Source: Gammaproteobacteria bacterium (GTDB lineage Bacteria > Pseudomonadota > Gammaproteobacteria > Methylococcales > Methylomonadaceae). Taken from it: DNA of 34,885 bases. The stretch spans positions 1-34,885 of the forward strand of contig JAJRUF010000027.1 in assembly GCA_024277935.1 (NCBI GenBank). The letters are read 5' to 3'. The notes beneath the pieces are model-generated. The model did not search any database, was not told where the DNA came from, and saw only the letters and a program-made list of their open reading frames with translations. Each line of letters opens with the position of its first letter. Positions within the stretch are counted from its first letter, which is position 1. Shown piece after piece: positions 9,455-17,991 of this stretch. The position numbers and the translations under genes are program-made.

Positions 9455-10039
9455 TTATGGAACAACTACTGTATCGCCGGCCTTCAGAATAATATTCATA
9501 TCCAGGCGCTCTCCACTAATCACTTCATCGTAATCAAACAGCTTCATTTTGGTTCCTGTTTTTGTACGACGTATGATTTTAATTTCATCAGATTCGGTAT
9601 AAGGTGTCAGCCCGCCTGCCATAGTTAATGCCTGCAATACATCCATATACCCAGTAGCTATAAATTCACCCGGTCGATTTACTTTTCCAATAACATATAT
9701 TTTATTACTTACAGATTGTAATACGCTAACCGTGACGCTCGGATGAGGAATATAACGTTTTAATTTTTTGACCAGGGCATCTGACAGCTGCCTTGTTGTC
9801 AGACCGCCAGCTTTTATCTCACCAGCTAAAGGAAATGTGATTTCGCCATCAGGCCTGACTAGCACTTCCAGTTGCATCCCATCTTCTTTCCACACAGAAA
9901 TATTCAATAAATCACCAGGACCTATTTGGTAAGTTGTAGAGGCTGGCACTTGTTCTACAGTTCCAGCCATTGAAAACACGGCTGAAGACATCAGAAAGAA
10001 TGACAGAATCACCCGAAAGATTATTGATTTAATTAGCAT
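9455..10039 (-). CDS. epsE: XrtA system exopolysaccharide export protein (Wza-like, EpsE)
   Basis: The 194-residue protein has a signal peptide (cleavage near SMAG at about 23-26), then a polysaccharide-export domain (YQIGPGDLLNISVWKED at 37-53, VRPDGEITFPLAGEI) and a SLBB-type segment (IYVIGKVNRPGEF, LTMAGGLTPY). It lacks the extended C-terminal part of E. coli Wza, which is normal for the short XrtA-type proteins. No lipobox cysteine is seen. It acts in the periplasm or outer membrane as the export pore or adaptor. It is the first gene of the export operon; a TATAAT-like box and a palindrome lie upstream. Confidence 0.92.
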   Translation of the reverse strand: MLIKSIIFRVILSFFLMSSAVFSMAGTVEQVPASTTYQIGPGDLLNISVWKEDGMQLEVLVRPDGEITFPLAGEIKAGGLTTRQLSDALVKKLKRYIPHPSVTVSVLQSVSNKIYVIGKVNRPGEFIATGYMDVLQALTMAGGLTPYTESDEIKIIRRTKTGTKMKLFDYDEVISGERLDMNIILKAGDTVVVP

Positions 10040-10088
10040 TTTCCCACTTCTTTGATTTGTTTAAACATTAAATAATTTACACGAGTGA

Positions 10089-10134
10089 ATTATAGACGTT
10101 TTTGACAGCGATGCAGTACAAATATAGCGCTGTC
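10089..10134 (-). promoter_or_regulatory. Candidate epsE operon promoter with palindromic operator
   Basis: Within the 142-base gap before epsE, the minus strand carries TATAAT at 10094-10089. About 10 bases upstream lies a perfect 7-bp inverted repeat, GACAGCG...CGCTGTC (10104-10134), with a 17-base spacer that covers where a -35 box would sit. No good -35 hexamer is visible, which fits an activator-dependent or operator-controlled promoter. Assigned by inspection only. Confidence 0.4.
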
Positions 10135-10181
10135 CCACCGATAATTACCTCTGCCCAGCTAACTTGTTACCCGACCCAACA

Positions 10182-11825
10182 TCAGGCTAATCCCCTGTAT
10201 GCAATCAGTGCCAGCGCCAACATAACCGATCCTGTAAAACGGTTAAACCGACTCGTCATATTCTGAATAAGCAATTCACCAACGTAAAAAAGAATAATCA
10301 TCTGCACAATCATCCAGATAATATTTTCTCTAAATATATTTTCACCGGGTAACAACTCTATTAATACCGCTATGGCTATCACCAAATAATCTAATGGAGT
10401 AATTTTAAATTCGCCACTGGAAAGAGTCTTAACCGCCAGGAACCCTATAACGCTCATCACAATGAAATAAACAAAAACCAAATCAACCTGATTAGACAAC
10501 CAATCTACTGGGTAAGAAGTCAACAAATAGACAGAAAAACCTATGGTTACAAACAATATAAGTCTATAAAGCTGATAACCGAATACTCCAGTAATCACAA
10601 CAAGTGACAATAACACCAGCAGTATAAGAGAAGAAATAGCAAAATCGGTAGGTACCTCATAAACAACCAATGCCGATGCGATAATAAATAATGACAAACC
10701 TGATTCAATCGCTTTTATCGGTATATCACCCAAACGCGGGTACTTAGCCAGCGCTATTGACAATAAATCTCGTGAGCCATTATTTTCTTTATGCACCTTA
10801 AAGCCACGGCGCTCTGACACCGTTAGAAACACAAAAACGAACAAACAGATGGCCAGATAAAAAAGCAAGACAAGCAGATCATTTTCATACATTAAAGGTA
10901 TCGCACTTATGACCAATATAAACTGAACGGTATAGATAAACATTACCGATTCATAATGCAAAAAACCAATATCGAGTAAACGGTGGTGAATATGGTTCCG
11001 TGTTGCCTTAAACAGATTCATTTTGTGTTTAGCACGCAAGAAAAAAACAGCAAGTATGTCTATAACGGGCAACCCCAGTAACAAGACAGCGACAGAAGGG
11101 CTTAGTACCGAGTTTACCTGTTGGGTTAACATCACCACTAAAACTGCGAGTATAAATCCTAGAAACTGACTACCGCCATCCCCCATAAACACACGAGCAG
11201 GATGAGAGTTAAAACGAAGAAAACCAAAGATTCCACCAATTGTCGCAGCACATATAACAAGCATTAAAGCGCTATTGAACAGAAGCGCCAGGTAAGCTAT
11301 CACACTCAAGCTTATCAAAGACTCTCCACCAGCTAACCCGTCAAGCCCGTCAGAATGGTTGATAGCGTTTATCATCCCAACAATTGCTACTACCGTAAAT
11401 GGCTTGCCGATCGTCTCAGGTATGGTCTCATAGGCATACAATGGGAAGTGACTTACATACAAATCACCATAATAAACAACGATACATGCCGCAGCAAATT
11501 GCCCAACAAACTTCACATAGTGGCCAAGTTCCGCAACATCGTCCCATGTTCCAAAAATCAATAAGATGGAAATACCCAACAAAATCGATACTGTCAAATC
11601 ATTAAATGGCAGCCATAAGACCATTGGAAGGAGCGCACCAATAACTATACCCAAACCACCTACCCGAGGTATAGGCGCAGAATGTACCTTCCGCGAGTCA
11701 GGCTCATCAATCATTCCGACCCTTGGTGCCAAACGCATCATCAAAGGAATAATCGCCATACTTACCGCCATCGCCATCATAGCGATGAGTAAATAAATAC
11801 CTATATTAGAATCTGGCATCTCCAT
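10182..11825 (-). CDS. WecA/MraY-family undecaprenyl-phosphate sugar-1-phosphate transferase with C-terminal extension
   Basis: The 547-residue multi-pass inner-membrane protein has residues 1-340 matching the WecA/TagO/MraY family: VHSAPIPRVGG (47-57), DD at 95-96, NAINHSDGLDGLAGG (153-167), MGDGG (214-218) and the HIHH loop (278-281) typical of polyprenyl-phosphate HexNAc-1-P transferases. It should transfer a sugar-1-phosphate, probably GlcNAc-1-P, to undecaprenyl phosphate and so start the repeat unit. About 190 further residues form additional membrane helices, not present in the roughly 350-residue E. coli WecA; their role is unknown. It starts 10 bases after the xrtA stop and is the last gene of its operon. 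Confidence 0.9.
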   Translation of the reverse strand: MEMPDSNIGIYLLIAMMAMAVSMAIIPLMMRLAPRVGMIDEPDSRKVHSAPIPRVGGLGIVIGALLPMVLWLPFNDLTVSILLGISILLIFGTWDDVAELGHYVKFVGQFAAACIVVYYGDLYVSHFPLYAYETIPETIGKPFTVVAIVGMINAINHSDGLDGLAGGESLISLSVIAYLALLFNSALMLVICAATIGGIFGFLRFNSHPARVFMGDGGSQFLGFILAVLVVMLTQQVNSVLSPSVAVLLLGLPVIDILAVFFLRAKHKMNLFKATRNHIHHRLLDIGFLHYESVMFIYTVQFILVISAIPLMYENDLLVLLFYLAICLFVFVFLTVSERRGFKVHKENNGSRDLLSIALAKYPRLGDIPIKAIESGLSLFIIASALVVYEVPTDFAISSLILLVLLSLVVITGVFGYQLYRLILFVTIGFSVYLLTSYPVDWLSNQVDLVFVYFIVMSVIGFLAVKTLSSGEFKITPLDYLVIAIAVLIELLPGENIFRENIIWMIVQMIILFYVGELLIQNMTSRFNRFTGSVMLALALIAYRGLA

Positions 11826-11835
11826 ACAGCAAGAT

Positions 11836-13392
11836 TTATTCAGGTATGTAGCTAGAGATATCGGGCTGAATTAACTGCGCGAACTCAATAAGACGCCTGT
11901 CTGCTTCTGCAACATCATCGCCTGGCTGAAGTACTGTTGTTAATCGAATTAAAGCACCATCTGTTCTACCCAAAGTCAGAGAATCCCAGAACAGATACCA
12001 TTTGACCATATACTCATTCGTGATATTCCGGCCGCGCTGGTCAAACCAGTAATAAACCAACTGACCATAATCGCCCTTTCTAATCAACAATCTATTGGTC
12101 GCTATCCCCAGACCTTCGATATTGACAGTACTGTGAGACTTGATCCGCCACCCTCCCCCTGGAATACATGACTTGGGAGAATGCGCAGCCGCACCGGATC
12201 TTTGCGACTCATAATATGCCATATACAGATTAATGGCATCACCACCTCCTTTCACATAATCAGCAATGATGTAATCATCCAGTTTTAGCTCATCAAGATA
12301 TTTTTGCTCTATCTTGTCTCGCCAACCAGTCCAGCCATCTATCTGCACAGGAAATTCTGCAAAATCCGTACGCTCGGGAATTATCTCCGCCCGTTCATTC
12401 AGCGTGCCAATATAACCACTCATTATTACTACAAAAACTACAGGAACAGCATATTTCCATGTCACTTTCCTTTCCTGATAAACAGTATCTGCCGGCAAAG
12501 CCTCCGGCAGCTCAACGGCAAATACTTCACTGAGCTTCTGCTTGTTTTTACCAAAACTAACCAACAACCACATCTCGATTAGCAACAGGCCAACGCAGGC
12601 CATAAAAACAAACCAACCCTCAAAATCATGAAGAAATCCTTCCGCTTGCTCAATGCCACCGTATTCGACCAGCACGCCTATCATTCCAATTCTAAAACTA
12701 TTCATCAACACGGTTATCGGAATACTCGAAAGCACAACTACTGCGCGTTTCCATAATGCCGCCTGATACAGAAAAGCCGCAATTATCGATAAGCTTATCA
12801 ATGGGAACAAATACCTTAAACCACTACATGCCTCGACAACCTGCAACTGAAACTTTCCCAGGTCAATAACATTACCCTCAAGATAAACACTAATCCCGAA
12901 AGCACGTATTACCGCTACACCGATTTGAGATGAAATAAGCTGCAAATCAGATGAAAGGTTGTTAAATATAAAGTTTGGAAGAGGTACAACAAGAAATAAA
13001 AGCAACAAGGGGCCAAGAATAATCTTGAATGCTGGCCACCCCATAAAAAGTAACGCTGTACTTAAAATAGAAAAGATATAACCATATTGCGTAATCGAAT
13101 GTGTGGCACTTAGCACACCTAATAAAATCAAAAAACAACCAAAAATTAGCAGCAAGCCACCGACCCAGCTTAATCTGTACTCTGTTTGCTGAAGCTGTAT
13201 TTTATTCTGCCAAATAAAATACCCCGTTATTATTGGAATAATATATGCGTAACCATATTCCTCTCTGGTTGCCCACATGTTCTCCATTCTAATAAGGCTA
13301 TCCAAAGCCGCATAAGAAATCGCCGCAAGAATAATGACCATCATTAGAATCATTATCGGCGATTCTTTCCAATAACATTTTACTTCCGACAT
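11836..13392 (-). CDS. xrtA: Exosortase A fused to an EpsI domain (XrtA-EpsI)
   Basis: The 518-residue protein has residues 1-285 forming an exosortase: eight or so membrane helices with the catalytic Cys in EACSGLRYL (Cys189), Arg234 in NSFRIG and His255 in FLHDFEGW. Residues 310-518 form an EpsI (DUF3485) domain containing HSPKSCIPGGGW (404-415), probably periplasmic. Exosortases cleave and process PEP-CTERM proteins at the inner membrane. EpsI is often a separate gene beside xrtA; here the two are one polypeptide. No protein with a PEP-CTERM tail is encoded in this window, so the substrates lie elsewhere. It lies 46 bases after the glycosidase gene and 10 before the WecA-like gene. Confidence 0.92.
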   Translation of the reverse strand: MSEVKCYWKESPIMILMMVIILAAISYAALDSLIRMENMWATREEYGYAYIIPIITGYFIWQNKIQLQQTEYRLSWVGGLLLIFGCFLILLGVLSATHSITQYGYIFSILSTALLFMGWPAFKIILGPLLLLFLVVPLPNFIFNNLSSDLQLISSQIGVAVIRAFGISVYLEGNVIDLGKFQLQVVEACSGLRYLFPLISLSIIAAFLYQAALWKRAVVVLSSIPITVLMNSFRIGMIGVLVEYGGIEQAEGFLHDFEGWFVFMACVGLLLIEMWLLVSFGKNKQKLSEVFAVELPEALPADTVYQERKVTWKYAVPVVFVVIMSGYIGTLNERAEIIPERTDFAEFPVQIDGWTGWRDKIEQKYLDELKLDDYIIADYVKGGGDAINLYMAYYESQRSGAAAHSPKSCIPGGGWRIKSHSTVNIEGLGIATNRLLIRKGDYGQLVYYWFDQRGRNITNEYMVKWYLFWDSLTLGRTDGALIRLTTVLQPGDDVAEADRRLIEFAQLIQPDISSYIPE

Positions 13393-13438
13393 AAATACCT
13401 CAAATTATTTAGTTTATTCATCCAATATAAAATATTAG

Positions 13439-16054
13439 CTAATGCTTATATGCGACCACATATACGGGTTCACGACTTACTTTAAATTGAAGCGAATTAT
13501 CACTCATAATAAAATTAATTTCATTACCCATCACATCAAATACCTTGTAACTGGAATATAAGTCATCCAATTTCATAGATACTTTATGGAAGCCATCATT
13601 CTTCCAGAGTTTAGTTGAAACCATCAGCAAGTCCCGATTCTTACCTGAAAATTTTGTAGCCATGACCACCTTATCAAGGTCATACGAATCCAGGTAAACC
13701 AAACCACTCAGATTATTGGATAATATCGCATATGCCACCGATAACGGCCTGGGCGAGCCATCCCACTCAAAAAAACCAGTCGCTTCACGCCTGTCAGTTC
13801 TCGGACTCGTAAACATACTATAATAAAACCACTTATCAACCCCATTCGAAAGCAGATGTATATAGTGTCTAACCAGATAAGCCACCGCTTCATCGCCGGG
13901 AGTCGGATAAGAAGGTGAGATTTCCTTCAAACCGACATAGGCAGTTGCGGGGTGCATAATGCCACTTTCAGATTCCCATAAAGATACTGTTTTATTTGTT
14001 TTCTGCCTGATTAAATTTTTAATTTTTGCAATTTCAACACTCAGTGGTGTATCCAGAACATCACCAGGCCGTCCATCTGTATAGTGGTGAAATGAAACAA
14101 CATCCATATACTCCAAAGCGCCTTCATCAAAAATTTTCTTTAACCAGCGAGAAGGCGGGTGCCCGGTGGCAACGCCACCAACAATAACGGCATCCGAATT
14201 TGCCCTCTTTGCTCCCCTATAGGCTCTTTTTAGCAAATCAACATAAACCGCAGGTTTTTTTTCCGCACCAAAAATTCCAGGAATCTTCAAAAATCCATCA
14301 CTATCCGGTTCATTCCACACTTCCCAGTAATCAATAACACCCTTGTAATGACTTACTACTTTGTAAACATAATTCTCCCAATCATCCATGTTTCCAGGAG
14401 GATATGACCAAAATCGTCTTTTGCCATCTGGTGCGGTAGAAGCCCACCGCGGCGTCTTATCTAAAGAGCCAAGAATCTGAAACCCCGCATTTTTTGCCAG
14501 CAATATTTCCTCATCCGAATAATTAAAATGCCCTTTGTTTTTTTCAACCACAGACCACTTCGTACCAAGCGGAGGATGCATTCTCAGCCATTTAACGCCC
14601 AATCGAGACAGAGTTTTTAGATCGCCATCAGTAAAACGCGCATGACCGCCAAATGGCGATGCGATGTTTTCAGCCGTCGTGGTGACAAGTTTTTCTGGAA
14701 CAATGCCAATGGCATATTCTGATGAATCAATAATTTTTCCGTTACTACTCACTTCAGCAACCAGCCTGAAATAACCTGTTTCATTTGACGGGTGAAGAAC
14801 ATCGACAGTTCTTTTTAAATCCTGCGCCAAATTACATTTTTCCTGAAGAACAGTTCTTTTATCACCATAATAATTAATGCTATCTACTTTCACATTACAA
14901 TCTTTGACCTGTGAATACGCAGCGATAAAAACAGGCAATGATATCTTTTCACCCAACTCAAAGATCGGATGCGCCATTTGTTTACTAAAACCAATCTCAA
15001 TAGGTGATTTAACAGAGAATGCTTTTACCCCGCCCTCTTCAAGCTGCACACCATCAACCCAGAGAGCGCCATCGCCTTGCCCCCTTATAGCAACGAAATA
15101 TGCATCATCTTCAGAAGGTTTAGCAATAACAGATATATGGTACTGCTTCCACTTCGGCTCAACGATCATCGTTTTTAAGCGACTTCGATCACTACCGAGA
15201 TAACCAGAAACTATACCTGCCCGCACCTTGCGTTTTTTCTCAGAGTACAGCCAAAATGATAACGAGTACTTAACTCCAGGAGAAAGAATCACATTCTCAG
15301 AATTCAAGATAAATCGCGAGTTTTTTACAGAAGGAATCTTTAAGGAATAATCTCCGTATTTCGCCCTGGAATTATCAATTTCAGCAGACAGCTCCATTGC
15401 GCGTACAGACATTTCATACTCGGCACCCGCGCCACGAATTTGCATACCCCACTTATCAGTACCAACTTCAAAACTTCCATTGGCTAAAAAATTTCCTTGA
15501 TGGCTCGCTACAGCTTTTTTCGAAAAAACAGCCGGTGACACTGATACATCATCCAGAAAAACATCACCTCGACTTGTAAACTTAAACATCAGATATGCTG
15601 AATCATCATCAACATGAACAGGGGCAACATAACTATATTGCCGCCACTCTTTTGTTAACTTAAATGCTTTAGAGTGATAAGTAAGGTATGGCTTACCATG
15701 TTTACGAAGAAGAACCTGTAACGGAACATTTATGCTCCCTTTTGCCCAGAAAGAAATTTTATAGACATCGCCTTTACGAATACGTATTCCATCTTGAACA
15801 AATTGTACCGCCCCGGTTTTAAATCTGTTACAACTTATCTTTTGAACAAATCCTTTTCTTTCTTTACTAATGACCCGGCTATAAGTTACGTCTACGTCCG
15901 CCCAACGACTGTTATCCTTCCAGTCACTTGATACAAGCGTAGAACGTCCATTTTCGAAACCACCATTTTCAATGATGTTCGCTTTATTTGCATGACATAC
16001 AGAGGTAAATAACGTAACAGAAACAAATACTAGAAACAGTAATTGATTGATAAT
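13439..16054 (-). CDS. Secreted GH39/PslG-like glycoside hydrolase with two carbohydrate-binding domains; non-canonical start
   Basis: The first in-frame ATG is at 15589, but the frame is open back to a stop at 16064-16066. The extra part encodes a signal peptide-like hydrophobic stretch ending in VCHA and a whole CBM4/9-like domain beginning NIIENGGFENG. A true start near 16054 is therefore likely, with ATT (or ATC 16051, CTG 16039) as the only candidates; there is no ATG, GTG or TTG. From 16054 it is about 871 residues: a signal sequence, two CBM_4_9-like domains (about 25-170 and 185-350), an Ig-like part, then a GH-A TIM barrel. The barrel has acid/base WNEP (Glu582) and a probable nucleophile in LWESESG (Glu694 or Glu696). 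The closest known analogue is PslG, a GH39 endoglycosidase of the Psl locus. It overlaps the methyltransferase 3' end by about 25 bases. The domain call is firm; the start is not. Confidence 0.75.
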   Translation of the reverse strand: MINQLLFLVFVSVTLFTSVCHANKANIIENGGFENGRSTLVSSDWKDNSRWADVDVTYSRVISKERKGFVQKISCNRFKTGAVQFVQDGIRIRKGDVYKISFWAKGSINVPLQVLLRKHGKPYLTYHSKAFKLTKEWRQYSYVAPVHVDDDSAYLMFKFTSRGDVFLDDVSVSPAVFSKKAVASHQGNFLANGSFEVGTDKWGMQIRGAGAEYEMSVRAMELSAEIDNSRAKYGDYSLKIPSVKNSRFILNSENVILSPGVKYSLSFWLYSEKKRKVRAGIVSGYLGSDRSRLKTMIVEPKWKQYHISVIAKPSEDDAYFVAIRGQGDGALWVDGVQLEEGGVKAFSVKSPIEIGFSKQMAHPIFELGEKISLPVFIAAYSQVKDCNVKVDSINYYGDKRTVLQEKCNLAQDLKRTVDVLHPSNETGYFRLVAEVSSNGKIIDSSEYAIGIVPEKLVTTTAENIASPFGGHARFTDGDLKTLSRLGVKWLRMHPPLGTKWSVVEKNKGHFNYSDEEILLAKNAGFQILGSLDKTPRWASTAPDGKRRFWSYPPGNMDDWENYVYKVVSHYKGVIDYWEVWNEPDSDGFLKIPGIFGAEKKPAVYVDLLKRAYRGAKRANSDAVIVGGVATGHPPSRWLKKIFDEGALEYMDVVSFHHYTDGRPGDVLDTPLSVEIAKIKNLIRQKTNKTVSLWESESGIMHPATAYVGLKEISPSYPTPGDEAVAYLVRHYIHLLSNGVDKWFYYSMFTSPRTDRREATGFFEWDGSPRPLSVAYAILSNNLSGLVYLDSYDLDKVVMATKFSGKNRDLLMVSTKLWKNDGFHKVSMKLDDLYSSYKVFDVMGNEINFIMSDNSLQFKVSREPVYVVAYKH

Positions 16055-16749
16055 TCCGGCTTTCTAGCAACCCACTGGACTCCACCACTCAACAGGGCCG
16101 GAAAGAAGTCATGAATCTTTCCAAGCTTGCCATAGCCAACCTTTTTCTCCATAACAAAACCGGTCTTTTCCAGAACTAGTCTCAAACTGCGATAGGTAAA
16201 ATAATGCAAATGTCCACCATCGAATAAAATATCGCTACCAATACCTTCATTTTTTTGAGAGGTAGAAGGAAACCTCCCCAGAAGAAGAAGCACCCGTTTC
16301 TTTATAAAAGCAATGTTAGGTGTATTGATCACCAACCTTCCACCGGGCTTTAACACACGAAACATTTCACTGGCAGCGGAATACACCTCTGGAATATGCT
16401 CTATTGTGTCGGCTGAAATGATTCGATCAATACTGTTTGACTCAATTTCTGCCATATCTTCCGCACTGCCCTGTACAGCAACAAAATCATGATCAGCAAG
16501 ATTAACCTTAGCTTGTTTTAATCTGTGTTCAGAATATTCCAGGCCGACAAGTGTTTTAAAACTATCGCGAAACTGATACAGCAACATGCCACTGCCGCAG
16601 CCGATATCCAGAATCTTTTCGCCCTCTCCGCCCATTGCAACAATCGCCTCGATACGATCACGCGGCCATGAACCAAGCATAATATGCCTGAAATTTTCTT
16701 TCTTTATTTCTGCACCATAAAATTCATCATACTTTTCGCTAAGACTCAT
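16030..16749 (-). CDS. Class I SAM-dependent methyltransferase
   Basis: The 239-residue cytoplasmic enzyme has SAM motif I ILDIGCGSGMLL, then VQGSAEDMAEIESNSIDRII and EMFRVLKPGGRLVINTPN, typical of the Methyltransf_11/UbiE-like superfamily. I chose the ATG at 16747-16749 because GGGAGA lies 5-6 bases before it. The upstream in-frame TTG at 16761 would place this Shine-Dalgarno sequence inside the coding region. It probably methylates a sugar of the repeat unit or a lipid-linked intermediate; the acceptor cannot be read from sequence. It follows a GT4 gene by 23 bases and overlaps the start region of the glycosidase gene. Confidence 0.85.
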   Translation of the reverse strand: MSLSEKYDEFYGAEIKKENFRHIMLGSWPRDRIEAIVAMGGEGEKILDIGCGSGMLLYQFRDSFKTLVGLEYSEHRLKQAKVNLADHDFVAVQGSAEDMAEIESNSIDRIISADTIEHIPEVYSAASEMFRVLKPGGRLVINTPNIAFIKKRVLLLLGRFPSTSQKNEGIGSDILFDGGHLHYFTYRSLRLVLEKTGFVMEKKVGYGKLGKIHDFFPALLSGGVQWVARKPELSINYCF

Positions 16750-16772
16750 ACATTCTCCCAAAATCTGATTTT

Positions 16773-17948
16773 CTAAGTACCAGCAATCACATCTTTGTAT
16801 ATTGCCATTAACTGCCGGTAATGCTCTTCTGCACCAAACTTCGATACAGCGGCCTTCACCGACTGCTCTGCCATTTTTGATGCTAATTCCTCATTCTCGA
16901 TAATTGACCGGATGCTATTTGCCAGATCAACATGGTTCCCCGCCTCGAACAGCATGCCATTTACGCCGTGCTCAATCATATCAGGCAAACCACCTATTTT
17001 ACTCGCCACCACTGGCGTACCCAATGACATCGATTCAACAACTGAAATAGGAAAATTTTCGTACCATTCAGATGGGACAACCGTACACAATGCTTCCGCC
17101 ACGATCTTCTGCTTTTCAGCGCCACCAATATGCCCTAAAAACTCTACCTGCACCCCGCCTGACTCAAGCGCTTTATTTTTCAAGTATTCCTCAGCTGGAC
17201 CTGAACCTGCCACCTTCAATACAACACCATCTAAAAGTGATAGTGACTTAATCAATGTTTTTATACCTTTCTCATCACTTAATCGACCAAGGTACAATAT
17301 ATAACCACGTTTATCCGCAACCGATGATGCTGTAGATTGAATATAATTGCCACATATCGCTATCTTTTGACGAGGCACACCACCCGCAACCATCTTATCT
17401 GCAACGAAATTATTTAGTGCGACAAACTTGTCTATGGCATTTGGCAAAATCCCTGATTTCCAGGCACGCGATATAGCAAGTGCATACATTAAACTCGTTA
17501 CACGACTGCCACGTACGCAACGTTTTCGCACGGCAGACATAAAGCCTTTTTCCTGACAATCTTCACATACCTTACCTTCAACAAAAAACTGCCCGTTCGG
17601 ACAGAGAAACCGGTAGTTATGCAAGGTTTGCACAACAGGTATGCCGCTTCGCCTGAGCGCGACATATATTGATGGCGACATCATTGGAAAAACATTATGT
17701 ACGTGCGCCACGTCCGGCTTATTTTTCTTGATAGCCGCCATCATTTGTTTGTACATTTGCCCGTTATACGGAATACCTGAAAACAGTCTAATCTTCCCCC
17801 ACAATCCTAAATTATCGATAGACCCACTATCGCATACAAATTGGTCAACCGTGTTACCGTGTTTGGTTAACAGTTGGTTCTCAGCACGGACAACACTACA
17901 TTCTCCTCCCGAAATCTTGTAGAAATTATGTACTTGAAGCACCCTCAT
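16773..17948 (-). CDS. Glycosyltransferase family 4
   Basis: The 391-residue GT-B enzyme has an N-terminal HNFYKISGGECSVV loop and the segment PDVAHVHNVFPMMSP. Its C-terminal donor-binding half carries ILYLGRLSDEKGI and the E-x7-E region SEWYENFPISVVESMSLG. A cysteine-containing insert near the middle (CPNGQFFVEGKVCEDC) is seen in a subgroup of capsule and EPS GT4s. It adds a sugar to the lipid-linked repeat unit at the cytoplasmic face; donor and linkage are unknown. It is the third gene of the operon, 43 bases after the previous GT4. Confidence 0.9.
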   Translation of the reverse strand: MRVLQVHNFYKISGGECSVVRAENQLLTKHGNTVDQFVCDSGSIDNLGLWGKIRLFSGIPYNGQMYKQMMAAIKKNKPDVAHVHNVFPMMSPSIYVALRRSGIPVVQTLHNYRFLCPNGQFFVEGKVCEDCQEKGFMSAVRKRCVRGSRVTSLMYALAISRAWKSGILPNAIDKFVALNNFVADKMVAGGVPRQKIAICGNYIQSTASSVADKRGYILYLGRLSDEKGIKTLIKSLSLLDGVVLKVAGSGPAEEYLKNKALESGGVQVEFLGHIGGAEKQKIVAEALCTVVPSEWYENFPISVVESMSLGTPVVASKIGGLPDMIEHGVNGMLFEAGNHVDLANSIRSIIENEELASKMAEQSVKAAVSKFGAEEHYRQLMAIYKDVIAGT

Positions 17949-17991
17949 ATAAATACAAAGCTCGCCATAAAAAAGCTATCAAGCGACATAA

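Noticed and set aside
16750-16761. TTG start for the methyltransferase
   Set aside because: The GGGAGA just inside this start is well placed as the ribosome binding site for the ATG at 16749.
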